64,000 nt of DNA from Brachynemurus nebulosus (Eukaryota; Arthropoda; Insecta; Neuroptera; Myrmeleontidae): positions 7,748,005-7,812,004 of the forward strand of contig JAPWDM010000016.1 of the NCBI GenBank assembly GCA_035578155.1. Direction: 5' to 3'. Shown here in pieces: positions 33,938-47,971 of the stretch. Within the stretch, counting starts at the first letter, position 1. Each line of letters begins with the position of its first letter. Below the pieces are notes generated by a model, which made no database searches, was not told the origin of the DNA, and saw only the letters and a list, made by a program, of their open reading frames with translations. Made by a program: the position numbers and the translations under genes.

Positions 33938-35568
33938 TTTTAAAAAATGTTTTATTAAAATAATAAAAATATCAATTATTATTTATTTTGATTTTCAGTT
34001 TATTAAAATCGATTTTTTTACTCTAAATCAATACCCAAATGTCAAATTTACGACTCATTTTTAAATAATTTAGTTAAATGGAACCCAGATAAACTTAAAA
34101 AATATCAATCATCTAATTATTTTGATTTTAAAATATAAAATAACTTTCTTTATTATTGACAACAATTAGATTTGTATAATTATTTCATTCATTCACGGTA
34201 CGTATTTTAAAATTTGTAAGCAATTTTTTGTAATTTATTATAATAATAAACAACATTGAAGTTCGCAAAATATATGTATAGGTATATGGTATATATATAA
34301 TATGGGATATCTACGTTCATTTACGTAAAGTAAAATGCAGTAGTAAAATAAAATTTTACTATTTTGAAGAATATTGCCATAAACTGTGAGTATTAACAAC
34401 ACTTTTTCGTTACAACTGATGTAAATAGATAGCTACTGTAGAAAAAAGTCCTTCTAAATGAAAATATCAAATTGAAGAAATTCATTCTCGTCCGTAGATT
34501 AAAATAATATAAACTGAAAAAGAGTGTTTTCAGTAAATTAAAAATCTTGAATTTATTCATTTTAATTGTCATTAAGGATTTTTTACTATTTTGTTTCGCC
34601 TCGTAATTCCGTTTTGACAAACTTTTTACATTAGTATTTTTAAATGTCAAACGCCAGTTTTGACAAAAATGCCACTAGAGCGCACTACTTGAGCTACGCT
34701 ACTTGTCTATAGCTGTGTCAGATATATCTACATGTAATTTATGTAAAAAATATGATTTTGCTTGGTCTCTACTATAAAGAATTATACTCTGTTTCATAAA
34801 CATAAAATAGTATATGACCACACAGTATTGTAAGTGTAACTGTGTATGCAGACACCACTTTTTCATTTGATGTACGCTGTTTTTCACAAGGTAATATCTA
34901 ATCGAAGTTAAGGATCATTCTATCACGTATTTTGTTACTCAATCTATTGATGAAATAGAATATATCTGAGGCACGTTTTTTCTACTCATATTGAAGAATA
35001 CACTCATTATCTATATTCATTAATTATTGAGAAAGTTGTATATTATTCAAAGGTGTGGAGGAATGACCATTACTCAATACCTTTCGACCTATCAAATTAT
35101 TGTATTAACCATTCTTTAATGGTTTGTATTAACAAAGCTATTTATATTTTAATTTGATCGTTTCCATAGACACATATAAGGAATTTAATGAAATATTAGA
35201 GATAGATTAAAAATTATATTCCTTTAATTTAAATTTTATATTCAATTTTATTTAAATCAAAAAGGAAGCAACTCGTAGAAAAAGTATAGTATTCCACTCG
35301 CGTGCAATGACTATTACTCACTTAGATGAATTACAACACCCGCATCGTAAACTCATAATATACTATTAAGTCTCGTTCTATAATATTATATTATTTTATC
35401 CTATTTTTCCTACCAATTCTATTATTTTTCATAAAATATTTTTGAAAATTTAATTTTAAACTTGTAGCAAAATTTATAATATAGGTAGGTACCTACATCT
35501 AAAGTGATACATTATATGCGGTCTTTACGTTACTAAGTGTACAAGCGCGTTATTAGGAACTTTTTTTT
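33934..35568. other. AT-rich intergenic, nothing recognised
   Basis: Low-complexity sequence. Short frames on either strand look like noise. Confidence 0.4.
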
Positions 35569-35951
35569 GGATTCATCCATAAACTACGTCACGCAAAATT
35601 TGACCTATTTTACCCCCTCCCTCTGCGTCTTCACGCTATATTACATTTTTTCGAACCCCCATCTAATATTACGCCACACTGACTTGGACCCTCTCCCCTA
35701 AGGATTACGTCTCCGTGGCGTACGTCTCTGCAGCGTACAACTAAAATTCGTGTTTGAAGCGTACATAAATTTATATCGCGTGTCCCAAGCGTACACTTTC
35801 TAAATAAATGACGTCATTTCAACTGGAGATATTTTATTAAATAATCAAACAATAAAAAAATATAAATAAATGAGTATTTATTAGGTAATACGATTAACAG
35901 TAATGCCTACCTGTTAATTATTGGAACATAATATTTATTGAAAACAAACAG

Positions 35952-36145
35952 ATGACAGTTTTGAGTTTAGATGAAAAAACCCGAGTCTTATGAAAACTGC
36001 ACTTGATGATATTTTGCAAAATATGGACAATACATCCCCGGGACGCTTCTTTACTGAAGTTAGTAAGCCGACAATTAAAATGGGAGAAACCCATAATATT
36101 TTAACTGATAATATAAAGATTGCTTTTATTTTGATTGATACATAA
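35952..36145 (+). pseudogene. Coding remnant inside the nested element
   Basis: MTVLSLDEKTRVL in one frame, then, after a small frame change near 35990, MKTALDDILQNMDNT, RFFTEVSKPTIKMGE and a stop at 36143-36145. The even hydrophobic pattern suggests a genuine, broken protein. Not recognised. Confidence 0.35.
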
Positions 36146-36562
36146 CAGTAACAGATAACCAATTAATGATATATGTATATAAAATTCCGTAAAAATCGAT
36201 AAATTCCGATAAAACAAAAAGTATGCTTTATTTTGAAATATTTCATTAGTTTAATATTACACTTCCCCTTCCTCTTTTATCTCAGGATTGGGACTGGGCC
36301 TAGTCATAAGGTTTATATTAATATATATTACAATTACATAATTAACTTATGGCTTTGGCGATTTAAAAGTGGCGGTTGAAATCCTTGTCAATTTGTATAT
36401 CAGTAAATTAATAATAACTAAAATGACATATAAAATCCATTAGCTAGGTATTTAAAAGCTGCTAGTGGAAGCGTTTATCATGTTAAAATAAAATATTGCG
36501 AACCATAGTTGGCTTTTGTCACATTTAATTAGAATTTATAAGAATTACATTCACATCAATCA

Positions 36563-36755
36563 TTAATCTATTTTAACAATGTGGCACAACGCATTAATAC
36601 ACTTTTCTAAATTTTTAGATTTTTCGAACTGTTCCAGAATGTCTTGTATTCGTTTGTCCAATTCCACATACCATTTCCTTCTTGTATTCCCACTGATTCC
36701 TAATTCTTTCACTTTTAATGCGTGTGATCGTATTACATAATAGTAAAATGAAAAA
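36563..36755 (-). pseudogene. Second coding remnant inside the nested element
   Basis: About 60 codons without an ATG: RSHALKVKELGISGN, RRKWYVELDKRIQDILEQFE and KCINALCHIVKID to a stop at 36563-36565. A helical, charged peptide; not recognised. It converges on the other remnant. Confidence 0.35.
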
Positions 36756-37183
36756 TACTTATTTATATTTTTATTGTTTGATTATTTAATACAATATGTT
36801 CAGTTGAAATGACGTCATTTATTTGGAAAGTGTACGCTTGGGACACGCGATATAAATTTATGTACGCTTCAAACACGAATTTTAGTTGTACGCTTCAGAG
36901 ACGTACGCCACGGAGACGACACCCCCCCCCCCCCCAAGAAATCGATTAAGCATATAATGAAATCGTTTTTTTTTCGCTCACCAACTGTAATTTTAATTTT
37001 TTTTATTCGCCTACTATATTTTTGGAAAAGTATCGTTTTTTTTTTGTTTGTCAACTGTAAAATAACTTTTTTCAAACGTGACATCACGTTTTTTTGGACC
37101 CCCATCCTCCCCGTCGTCACGCTCCATCATGGTAGGCCACTAGCCCGCCCCCTTGTTTGCGTAAGTAATTTATGGATAACCCC

Positions 37184-38597
37184 TTTCGAAAATTATATAT
37201 TTTCAAAATTACGGAAGATTTTTCGCTTATTCTTCCCTATAAATACCAGTAATTGAAACTCTCACCTAATTAATAACAAAATACATTTGAGGGGGTCAGA
37301 AGCCAAGGGATACAAGTGACTTTCGTCAAAATAGAATTAAGTGCAGAATTGAACGGTGATAACAGCCATGTAGGATTTATATTTTTTTTTTAAATAAAAT
37401 ATATTTCTAAATTTAAGGTTATAACATGTACAACCAAACTATAATTAACAATTTTTTTTTGGTATTTCACCAAAGTATTTTAACGTTAAACAGCTTTTTC
37501 GTAAAAAAAAAATGAAAATGTCACTTGTATCCTTTGGCTTTCTGACCTCCTCATTTATCAATGCAGCGTCATTAATAAATCAATTCGAATCAATTCTTTT
37601 CTGTAAATTTCTGTAGGACACTTCGTGTATATATTATAAATAACAAAAAACTACACTGATTTTATTTCTCAGTATAATTACATTATAATGAAACTATATT
37701 AATATTAATACCTAAGTAAACTACATTTAACGAAATTTAAAGATATCGAATTTTTTTAGAAAAACAAGTAAAACTTTCTTAAATAGTACCTAAATGTCTA
37801 TAGCTGTAAAAAAATTCATACCTTAGAAACTAAATTACAGAAATTTTATTAAGAAAATCTACATTTTTTATTTTTGCAAAACAGAACTAACTATATACAA
37901 ATTTTTTAAATAATTCAAATCATTATTTAATAATAACATATTAAATTTTAATGGTGCTAAAGCGAATAGCTACAAATAAATATAAATTTACTTACAATAT
38001 GACGTTATATACACACCCGTGCCATTCAAAGCCGTGCCAAACACCATAAAACACTTTATACCCATACACTATCTAAATTCAACAAAATTCAAGTAAAAAT
38101 GTTTTCTCTCTTTATATATTTCCTATGATAAATAAAGATAGAAAGTATATATAACAATTTTCAAGAAAATTAGAATTTTACCCCCTATATTTTTATTTCT
38201 TTTTATCCGAACAGGTAAGAGTGAAATAAAAAATAATCATTATACCAGATAATAAAGTCGCATCATATGTTTGGGGGTGGGTAGGACGTGTTTTTACTAT
38301 GAGCTATTGTTTGTACAACAGAAGCTACAACATATACAAGATATAATGTTGTCAATAAGTGATGTAGACATCCACTTAATCGTTTCAGTAGCAAGTTAAC
38401 ACTTAGCCGAGAGTTATTCGAGTTAATTATTATCCCGTTTGATAGTTCCGAAAAAAAATTGTTCTTCCGTAATTTTTTTCTCCAAAGACATATTATCACG
38501 AAACATTTATGTGTTCATTATTAACAATTATTATTGGTGTTTTATTATAGTGTTATTTTTATTTCTTTTAATTTGAATTGTTACATTTAATTCGAAA
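37184..38597 (+). other. eve 5' flank and leader
   Basis: AT-rich sequence before the eve start codon. A TTTCAGTA initiator-like motif lies at 38383-38390 with AGTTA about 26 bp further, a weak Inr/DPE candidate; no TATA box is at the right distance. The context before the ATG (TTCGAAAATGC) has A at -3, acceptable for insects. Enhancers cannot be identified by eye. Confidence 0.35.
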
Positions 38598-38817
38598 ATG
38601 CAAGGATATCGTACAAATTTTCCAACAAATTTGGATCATCATCATCATCATGGCACAGCGACGGGAAATTCAACCGCCGGCACAATTGTCGTCGATTTAG
38701 TACCACCAGGATATCATCCGTTACAACATCATGCAAACAATCATAATCATCAGGAATCACCACCACGTTCGCCGGAAAGTACAGGAGTATTGTACGGAAA
38801 ATCGGACAGTATTAAAG
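38598..38817 (+). CDS. eve: even-skipped, exon 1 (N-terminus)
   Basis: Starts MQGYRTNF, matching the conserved Eve N-terminus (M-x-GYRT). It continues through a His-run (DHHHHH), TIVVDLVPPGYHPL (Eve proteins share a VVDL motif here) and a Ser/Pro-rich PPRSPESTG segment to SDSIK. It ends at 38817 with donor AAG/GTAAAT, phase 1: the single G joins GT of exon 2 to make Gly. Eve is a homeodomain repressor acting in the nucleus in pair-rule segmentation and in the nervous system. The frame continues into the intron for 37 codons before a stop, which is read-through and not gene. Confidence 0.95.
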
Positions 38818-39420
38818 GTAAATTTTTTGGTGATTATTTTTGTAATTTTGGAATTGATTATCATCCAAGTAATGAAATATTTAATGTAAAATTGGCGTAC
38901 GATTTTCAAATTGATATTTTCTCTTTTTGATATTACCTACATATACATAAAAAGTAAAAAGTTTAATAAATTGTATTTTAGAGAAAAAAACGTCCGAATT
39001 ACGTAATCTGAATGTAGGATAAATTAAAGTAACCCTATATGCTTCGGTGTTATTTTGTTCTTGATTATGAAACTAAATTTTCATAAGAAAAAAACGTTTT
39101 GTGAAAATATTGTGAGGGTAACATTTTCCTACAATTTATTAAAATATAGTAGGTATTCTCTACGTTAGAAATCATTATAACATGAGAAACTAGTAAACCG
39201 ACTAAATCGTTCGTTAAATATTGAATTATGTTTATTGAAATTTTACGATATTAAAAAAAACGTCATATGGAAAATTACATTTAAGTAATTAAATTTGGAA
39301 CACTCATATTTAATATGCACTTTTTTTAAGCCAAATATCTAGTGATTTTAATTATTTCTGAACAATTTTTTCTGCTTCTAAAATCACAAGCGAACTTACA
39401 AAAGTGGAAAATTTGTTGGT

Positions 39421-41176
<1,756 letters not shown>

Positions 41177-42234
41177 CTGTTGTGATATATCGTCCAAAAC
41201 GACTGTACCTAAGTTATGAAAATTAATATTAAATATTGATCCATATTTCGTCGAATTTGTTAAACAAATGAACAACCTCTGTTTACTGACTGTTTTACTT
41301 TGCTCTCTTTAAGTAATAATATTGACAAAAGAACTGAAAAATCTAATAAGAAAAATTTAGGAACAATCATAAGTTAAAGTGTCAATTGCTAGCATTTTTT
41401 CGAGATTGTGCCAATTGATTTTTTTAATGTTGTTCTATTTTTAATGTCTTAACCATAAAAAAAAATAGAGAAAGCTATTTAGTAAATTTCATGCGACTAA
41501 AATGTCAGAAAATTATCATAGATTCGGTATCTGCAGACCAGCAGCGCAGCGCGATTTTTTATTAAAACCAATATTTTTTTACGGATTACTGGATCCAGAC
41601 GGAAAAAATGTATCCTTCGTTACGAAGTTAAATTGTTTAAAACTTGCATAAATGAAAAGAAATTTAAATGGGTATTTGCATTTATTGTAAAAAAATCTCA
41701 ACTGTAATCAGTCTTAGGCATTTGGCCTGTATAATCAGGTAACAATTTCGTATATTCGTATAAAAATTAAATTTTGTCCCCTTCGTCACATTTTCACCTT
41801 TAGAACTCCGCATAAATCAATTTTTTTCACCTTTATAAATATTTTTCTTTTATTTCTTAACTGGCGATGGGGAGGTTTATCTGACTTCGTAACGTAACCA
41901 GTTTAATAAATAAATTCTAAATAATAAATTGGTTATTTTTTCAAAACTTCTTTATCATTTAATCCTTTCCGGGAACTTCTAAATAAGGAGGATTGTAGGC
42001 ATGATAAATTACGTTTTTTTTTCTTATTCTTCTTTTTTCTGAGATCCCACTTCTGGTGGCTTTTAAATGGGATATTGTCAGTCTATAGAATATAAATTAT
42101 TCAGATAACCTATTACACTTTCAAAAATTTAGTTAAAATTATGTTTAAAATTGTTAAAATTCTTTTACTAGCTACTTGTGGTCTTTATAGAACGTCTGTA
42201 TAAACTTTCAATTTAATCGAATATTTACTTTATA
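41177..42234. other. Intronic AT-rich DNA, nothing recognised
   Basis: No element ends, repeats or coding patterns were recognised. Confidence 0.4.
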
Positions 42235-42238
42235 CTAA

Positions 42239-43364
42239 CACTATGAGGCCCGAGCACTTTCACAGTAAACTTCACCGGAAGCCGACAATATTTTTAAACA
42301 AATTTTATGTAAACAAGTACATAAAATGATTCCATAGAACACTAAATGATTCAACATGTATGTGTTAGGCAGGTCAAAACATGAGTACATAGTTATTATT
42401 ATTTTGATAAAATACACATATACATACAAGCATACAATACACACATACATACATATGTGGGTAAATATATTATTGTAAATAAAAGATGTAGCCTAGATAT
42501 TTTGATAATAAATAGTGTTCGAAATCTTGCGGTGCTGACAGGACCGTACTTATATTTTCAAAACTTAAAACGTTAAAAAATCGGGTTAAATACATTTTTT
42601 TTTTAAAAAATTGTATCGGTATATTCTCTATTAACCATCAGCTGTTAATAAAAATTAGTTTCAAGTTACAAAAAAGCGTTATTTTAAAAAAGTACAAAAA
42701 TTTTAACTTTTTTTAAATTAAAATTGTTGAAAATTTGACTGACTGACTGTAACTTAAAACTTGTTAATAAAAAAATAAGCTGTCATTTAAAAAAATATTT
42801 TTTGGAAAACATAATAATGTGTTGTCTCTCTCACATTTTACTGGGAGAAAAAAGACAATTGATACACATAAATCATTCACTGGTTACATCAAAACATACC
42901 CTAACACAATACATAAAATTAAAATCGGACCAAGCAAGTTGTGACAATAAATGTATACACGCATATCTAAAATATATTCAAAACATATCAATATAAGAGG
43001 ATATTGTCCGTATATAGGCATCCATAATTACCTGTTGTATATATTTAAAATCGCATCAAAATGTTTTATCTAAAATAAATAAACAATTTTTAATACCTTA
43101 AAAAAATAAAGACAATACTGTCAGCCCCGCAACCTCTTCGATCACTAATAATAAAACATATTAATATATTATGTATATTTACATATATGTATGTACAAAA
43201 AATGAAAAGTGTCCGGTATAGTTAATAAATTATTTTTATTAGAATAATATAAAATCTTTTTTATAAATATTTTTGTTTTGTTTATTATTTTAAATATTAA
43301 TCGCGGTCGGCCTCTGAGGATGTTTTGTTTGGTTTCGGATGCCGAAGCCATGGGACTGAAAGTG
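42239..43364. mobile_element. piggyBac-like MITE (CTAA site) carrying a nested hAT MITE
   Basis: CTAA direct repeats flank it (42235-42238 and 43365-43368). The ends CACTATGAGGCCCGAGCAC and the inverse of GGGACTGAAAGTG match the copy at 6818-7263, with the inner GGTCGGCCTCTGAGGATG block also shared. Without the nested 635-bp element it would be about 483 bp, close to the 446-bp copy. Confidence 0.75.
42513..43147. mobile_element. Nested hAT-type MITE with 8-bp duplication
   Basis: ATAATAAA at 42505-42512 and 43148-43155. The ends TAGTGTTCGAAATCTTGCGG and the inverse of CCGCAACCTCTTCGATCACTA's outer part are inverted repeats with GCTGACAG shared. No gene. Confidence 0.75.
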
Positions 43365-43649
43365 CTAATATACGCAGAGTCGGCGAGAAAAAAGAGGGGC
43401 CCCCAGGCACAGCAAAAACATTTTCAAATTTTTTCTCTAAAAATATATAGTTAATGAGCAAAAAGCTTTTTTACTTCGTCCGGGAACAGAATATCCGGGT
43501 CCCGGAGCTAATAAGTACTATTAATAACAATCAATTTTTGTTATGATTTTTTGTTTCTTAATTTGATTGCGTTTATTTTATAATTTTTATGTACCTACAG
43601 AGCATTTCGTAATAATTATCTAATACACTAAAACTTTGTATTTGAACTA

Positions 43650-44480
43650 CTTATTTATTTATTATTTATTTATAAATTGAGGAGCGGAAACTTTTTATAA
43701 ATTTAGTGTGGGATTCATACAGGAACAACGAAAGCATTAATTTAGTAGCTATATTTATTGCTAACTTAACTTAATTACAATACATATTCCTAAATTCGTG
43801 TGTTATTTTTAACACTTTTTATTGAAAAGATATAAACCGGAAGATATTTTAGAAAAATTTTATAAAAGTCAAACGAGCCAAACAGTTTTTAGAATTTTTT
43901 CTGTTTGTTACCACTGCTGTAAAAATTAAAAATCGCTATATGGATTTTGATGCGATTTTTATAGGACTTAATTTCCAGATTTACTTACATTATGTTGATA
44001 GTTAATTGTTCTTGGAAGTACAAATACACTTAACAACGGAGATATTTAACTCTCAGTATTACATAGTTACATAAGAGATGGGAATTATATTTACTCTTAC
44101 AGCTGAACTCTTTTTTATGCAATCTTTTTTTGTGTGATTTTTTTAAGCGATTTTTAAAAAAATGGCCATTAAAATGTATAATATGAATTAAAATCAAGAG
44201 ACAGTAAGAAACTTAAACATTTACTATAATAACTTTCTTTGATAAAAATAATTTTTAACGACTTTTAAGCATCTAATTTTCTAATCAATACATTGCATAA
44301 GAACATAAGTTATTGCATCATTTAATTTTTTTTACACATGTATTTTTCAAAATTTTCATAATATTATAAAAAGGAAATCAAATGTTCCTACGTGTAAATT
44401 AAGGCTTTATCTTGTTTAGAAAAGTAACTTCTATTGAAATTTTGAGGTTTCGAGCGTTTTGAGTTATGAATTTTCGATGA
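43650..44480. repeat. Old interspersed repeat shared with 54250-54760 and 57840-58090
   Basis: Phrases such as AATACATTGCATAAGAA, CTTTATCTTGTTTAG, GAGGTTT.GA.CGTTTTGAG and TTTTTTATGCGGTCCCGAT recur in the three places. The last one forms a hairpin with CGACCGCATAAAAAA (44487-44518). Class unknown. Confidence 0.4.
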
Positions 44481-44518
44481 AACTTTTTTTATGCGGTCCC
44501 GATCGACCGCATAAAAAA

Positions 44519-44803
44519 CATGGTGGCCACAGATTTTTGAAGATCAAATTCCCTGACTTTTCCAGGTTTTCCAGATATTTTATTAAAAATTCCCTCACTA
44601 TTTTGTGCAAATGCTACCCCTACTTTATCCCAAAAAACCTAAAAAAAAATTTTCTTAGGTAAAAAAGTTAATTTTTAAATCTAATCTCAAAACAAACGAA
44701 AAATTGATTGAAGTTTTATCCCTAAATATAAAAATCAATTTTTTCCGGTCTTCTGGTAAAATTCCCTGACATTTCCAGGTTTTCCAGTAATGTGGCCACC
44801 GTG
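44519..44803. mobile_element. 'GGTGGCCAC' MITE (285 bp)
   Basis: CATGGTGGCCACA and the inverse CACGGTGGCCACA form the ends, with TTCCCTGACTTTTCCAGG-type phrases repeated inside. Resembles hAT-type MITEs common in insects. The flanking duplication is unclear because of A-runs. Confidence 0.5.
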
Positions 44804-46229
44804 AAAAAGTATTTTTTACAATCTGAACGGAACTAATCTTTTTATAGCTATTTATGTTATTTTTTAAATTTATTTTTTTGTGCGATTTTTTTTATGCGGT
44901 CCCTATCCACCACACAAAAAAAGCTGTATATGTTGGCAATTGTACTTTTTGTGCATAGGTAATTATCTAAATATATATATCAAACGTGATTTACATGGCT
45001 AATTTTTAACACTAATAAAACCATACAAATGAAGTCCTGGGCGAAAGCTAATACTAATCTAAATTAATAACTAAATTATTTAGAAGATTTAAATTGTTAA
45101 GTCAAAACTACCTGTGCCTTAATAATTTACTATATTATTTAATAATTATGTAAGTACCTGTTATAATTAGGGGTTTATTAAATAGAGTTACACCCTTTTA
45201 CAAAATTACTTTAAAAGATGAATATTAATACTATTTATTTATTAATCCTTCAATTAATATTAAAATATTTTATAAATATTATTTATTTTATGAAAGTTTT
45301 ACAAATTTACAACATAATGAATTTGTATTTACCTACTTACAATATGAGATTATCTAAGATTATCCTGTATTGTTGATACTTTTTGTACCTGGGTGCTATA
45401 TAAATTTCAAAGGCACCGACCCTACAATGCATAATTGCCGTAATTCACATTTAAGGATTAAAGTTAAATACAATTTAAATAGAAAAGTACGCATCCAGCA
45501 AAATATTTTATTTCCATAATGATAATATTTAAAACTAAATAGTTTATGAATATAATAAGTAGCATAATATAAAGACGTACGGGAATTCCAATATTTTATA
45601 TTATTATGTTGCATACGATTACTTGTAATCTTTAATTTTTATGGTCTATAGACACATAGCCTAAACTTCTGGTGCGCAATATGCTCAAGGAATTCTTTTT
45701 TTTTAAATTAACCTACAGAAATTGTAACGTGAACGTGGGCCTTAGCCGATAAAATAAAATACGGGTCCCTTATTTTTGCCTATTATACACAAAAACAAAA
45801 TTTCAAGAAGATTGACGATTGGCACTTGGGTAGTGTTAGGTACTTGTAAGAGAATGTATAGCTTAAAAATTAATTCCGACTTCATATAAATTCTAATATC
45901 GTAAATATTAATTTATTCATTACTAAATTGTTGTATTTGTTCATACTAATAAGTAAAAAGCATTCTGAAATTTTTTGTTGTAGATTTCGTACATTCATTG
46001 CTAGTAGCTGATGCAACAAATTCAGCTTTTGTTTAGGCTATAAGAACAGAAATTTCGTCTGTAAATGCTACACGAATTTTGGTGTTCAGTGTCCTCATCC
46101 TGTGCTAAAGCACTCAGAGGAATGCTTTTCTTCTCTGGAAAATTCATAACAGTGCTTGCAACAAATTTTAAACTAATAGTAACAAGTCTTAAAACGTCAA
46201 AATTTCTCATATGTCAAAGTAGTTCTGGT
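44804..46229. other. Intronic AT-rich DNA
   Basis: Nothing recognised apart from a GCGGTCCCTATCC hairpin remnant near 44898. Confidence 0.4.
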
Positions 46230-46232
46230 TTA

Positions 46233-46414
46233 AGCTGAGCGTTCACTAGGTCGGAAACGCGGCGCGGCGCAATCCCGCTCTCGGAGATAAATACATCTGA
46301 ATAAATGCAGGTTCGTTCACTAAGTCGACAGAGCGGCGCGGTACTGCCTCGGAAATTTTATTAATGTAAGAACTGCACGCCGCTCCGCGTTTCTGACCTA
46401 GTGGACGCTCAGCT
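46233..46414. mobile_element. PIF/Harbinger-like MITE (182 bp)
   Basis: TTA flanks at 46230-46232 and 46415-46417. The ~38-bp inverted ends begin AGCTGAGCGTTCACTAGGTC and continue GGAAACGCGG. The interior is GC-rich. Non-coding. Confidence 0.75.
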
Positions 46415-46722
46415 TTATGGTGTATAAATACATAAATATCTGCTATATGATATGCAAAATATCATTTTACAGTTACGGTAGCGTCAAATGTAAATACACT
46501 TTTAGAACAAAGTCAATAGGTATAGTTAAAACCATTTATAACTTTTAAATTTTCAGTAAGAGTTTGAAATTCGTTACGCATAATTAAAACTGAAAGCAGA
46601 GTCTGTAAACTATACGTACTATAAGTAACAGATTTTAAAATTATTTATTTGCCTTACTATAAGCTACATCAATTTATAAATATACATATATTATATATTT
46701 TACATTATTTCAATTGGCTGAT

Positions 46723-47859
46723 CACGAATTGCATCCCGCGGTTGAAAAAGGTCAACCCGACCCTAAAGTAAAAAAAGATACAAAGGGAAACACACGAATT
46801 GCATCCCGCGGTCAGTATTTTATTGATTTATTGCTTTTGAAAGTGTAGTTGAATGCATATACATACATACATACATACAACTTATTTATTATATTATATA
46901 AAATAATTTTCAAAAATAATTTTTTTCCCAAATCATTCGTATTTTTGTTTTATTCTAGTTTTATCTCACCTAATTATTGGATTTTAATAAAACAAATCGC
47001 CAAGTACGTATTCGACCTGCATTAAGTTAGGATTCCGTTGTCAGTAGTTTCTTAATTTTTTTTATTATTTTTAATTTTAAATACCTTGGAGAAAATTTTA
47101 CCGGGAAAACAGTTTAATTTCATTGTTCTTTGAATCTGGAACTCTAATTTGCTATTTTGGTTTTGTTTCATGTAGGTAGTTTAAGATTATCAAGACAGGG
47201 CTATTTATGTAGATAATTTCCATAAATGGCTGAATAAAAACATTTTTTGTTTAATATTAAAAAAAGAAATTAAAAATCATTGAAAATACCTACAATTTAG
47301 TAAATTTTCAAAATTATATTTTATGTAGCATTATTAACAAATTAATTGAAAGTGTAATTATGTTATTATTATCATTTTTCTCAAGTGGTTTTTTTTTCAA
47401 TTTTATTTTTTTCTGTGTTTAATTACTTTTAGAGCTCCGTAGTAAAAACCACAAAATTCCGTAGTGAAAACCGCCTGAATGTGCTAAATTTTCCTGAACC
47501 CTGAAAGTTATAAAAAAATAGCTACTGATAGTTTTCCCGGTAAAATTTTCTCCAAGGTATTTAAAATTAAAAATAATTTAAAACATTTTCAGAAACTGCT
47601 GACTACGGAACTCTGACTTAATGCAGATCGAATACGTACTTGGCGATTTTTGTTATTAAAATACAATAAATAGGTGAGATACAACTTAAATAAAACAAAA
47701 ATATGAATGATTTGGGAAAAATTATTTTATATAAAATATTGAATAAATTGTATGTATACGTATATATTTGTAATCAACTACACCTTCAAAAGCAATAAAA
47801 TATTGACTGCGGGATGCAATTCGTGTGTTAGATTTTTGACCGCGGGATGCAATTCGTGT
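46723..47859. mobile_element. Foldback element 1 with duplicated ends
   Basis: CACGAATTGCATCCCGCGGT occurs twice at the left (46723 and 46792), and its inverse twice at the right (near 47806 and 47840). Arms of roughly 320-390 bp (46723-47115 and 47537-47859) are inverted copies, sharing CGCCAAGTACGTATTCGA and CCTTGGAGAAAATTTTACCG. No gene. Confidence 0.65.
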
Positions 47860-47971
47860 TTTTTTTTTTTTTATGGCACCTTGGGGAAATGAAATATTTT
47901 ATTGACCGCCGGATGGCAAGCGTGTTTAGCGTTTCAATTTGCTGTTTATATTTCAAACAACAAATAAAAAA

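Larger units (their letters stand above)
35708..36918. mobile_element. Nested element with ~175-bp inverted repeats and coding remnants
   Basis: Arms 35708-35882 and 36745-36918 are inverse copies (CGTCTCCGTGGCGTACGTCT, GTGTCCCAAGCGTACACTTT, AATGACGTCATTTCAACTG). The interior holds two convergent coding fragments (35952-36145 and 36563-36755). Class unknown. Confidence 0.6.
35569..37183. mobile_element. Outer TIR element ('CCATAAA.TACGTCACGC' type)
   Basis: GGATTCATCCATAAACTACG at the left and the inverse of GGGGTTATCCATAAATTACT at the right. Subterminal C/G-rich runs (ACCCCCTCCC and GGACCCCCATCC) lie inside. A second element (35708-36918) is nested within. Similar ends are widespread in insect MITEs. 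Confidence 0.5.

Noticed and set aside
38818..38930. eve exon 1 extending to the downstream stop at 38928-38930
   Set aside because: A strong donor AAG/GTAAAT lies at 38817/38818, the phase fits exon 2 exactly, and the peptide beyond loses all Eve similarity.
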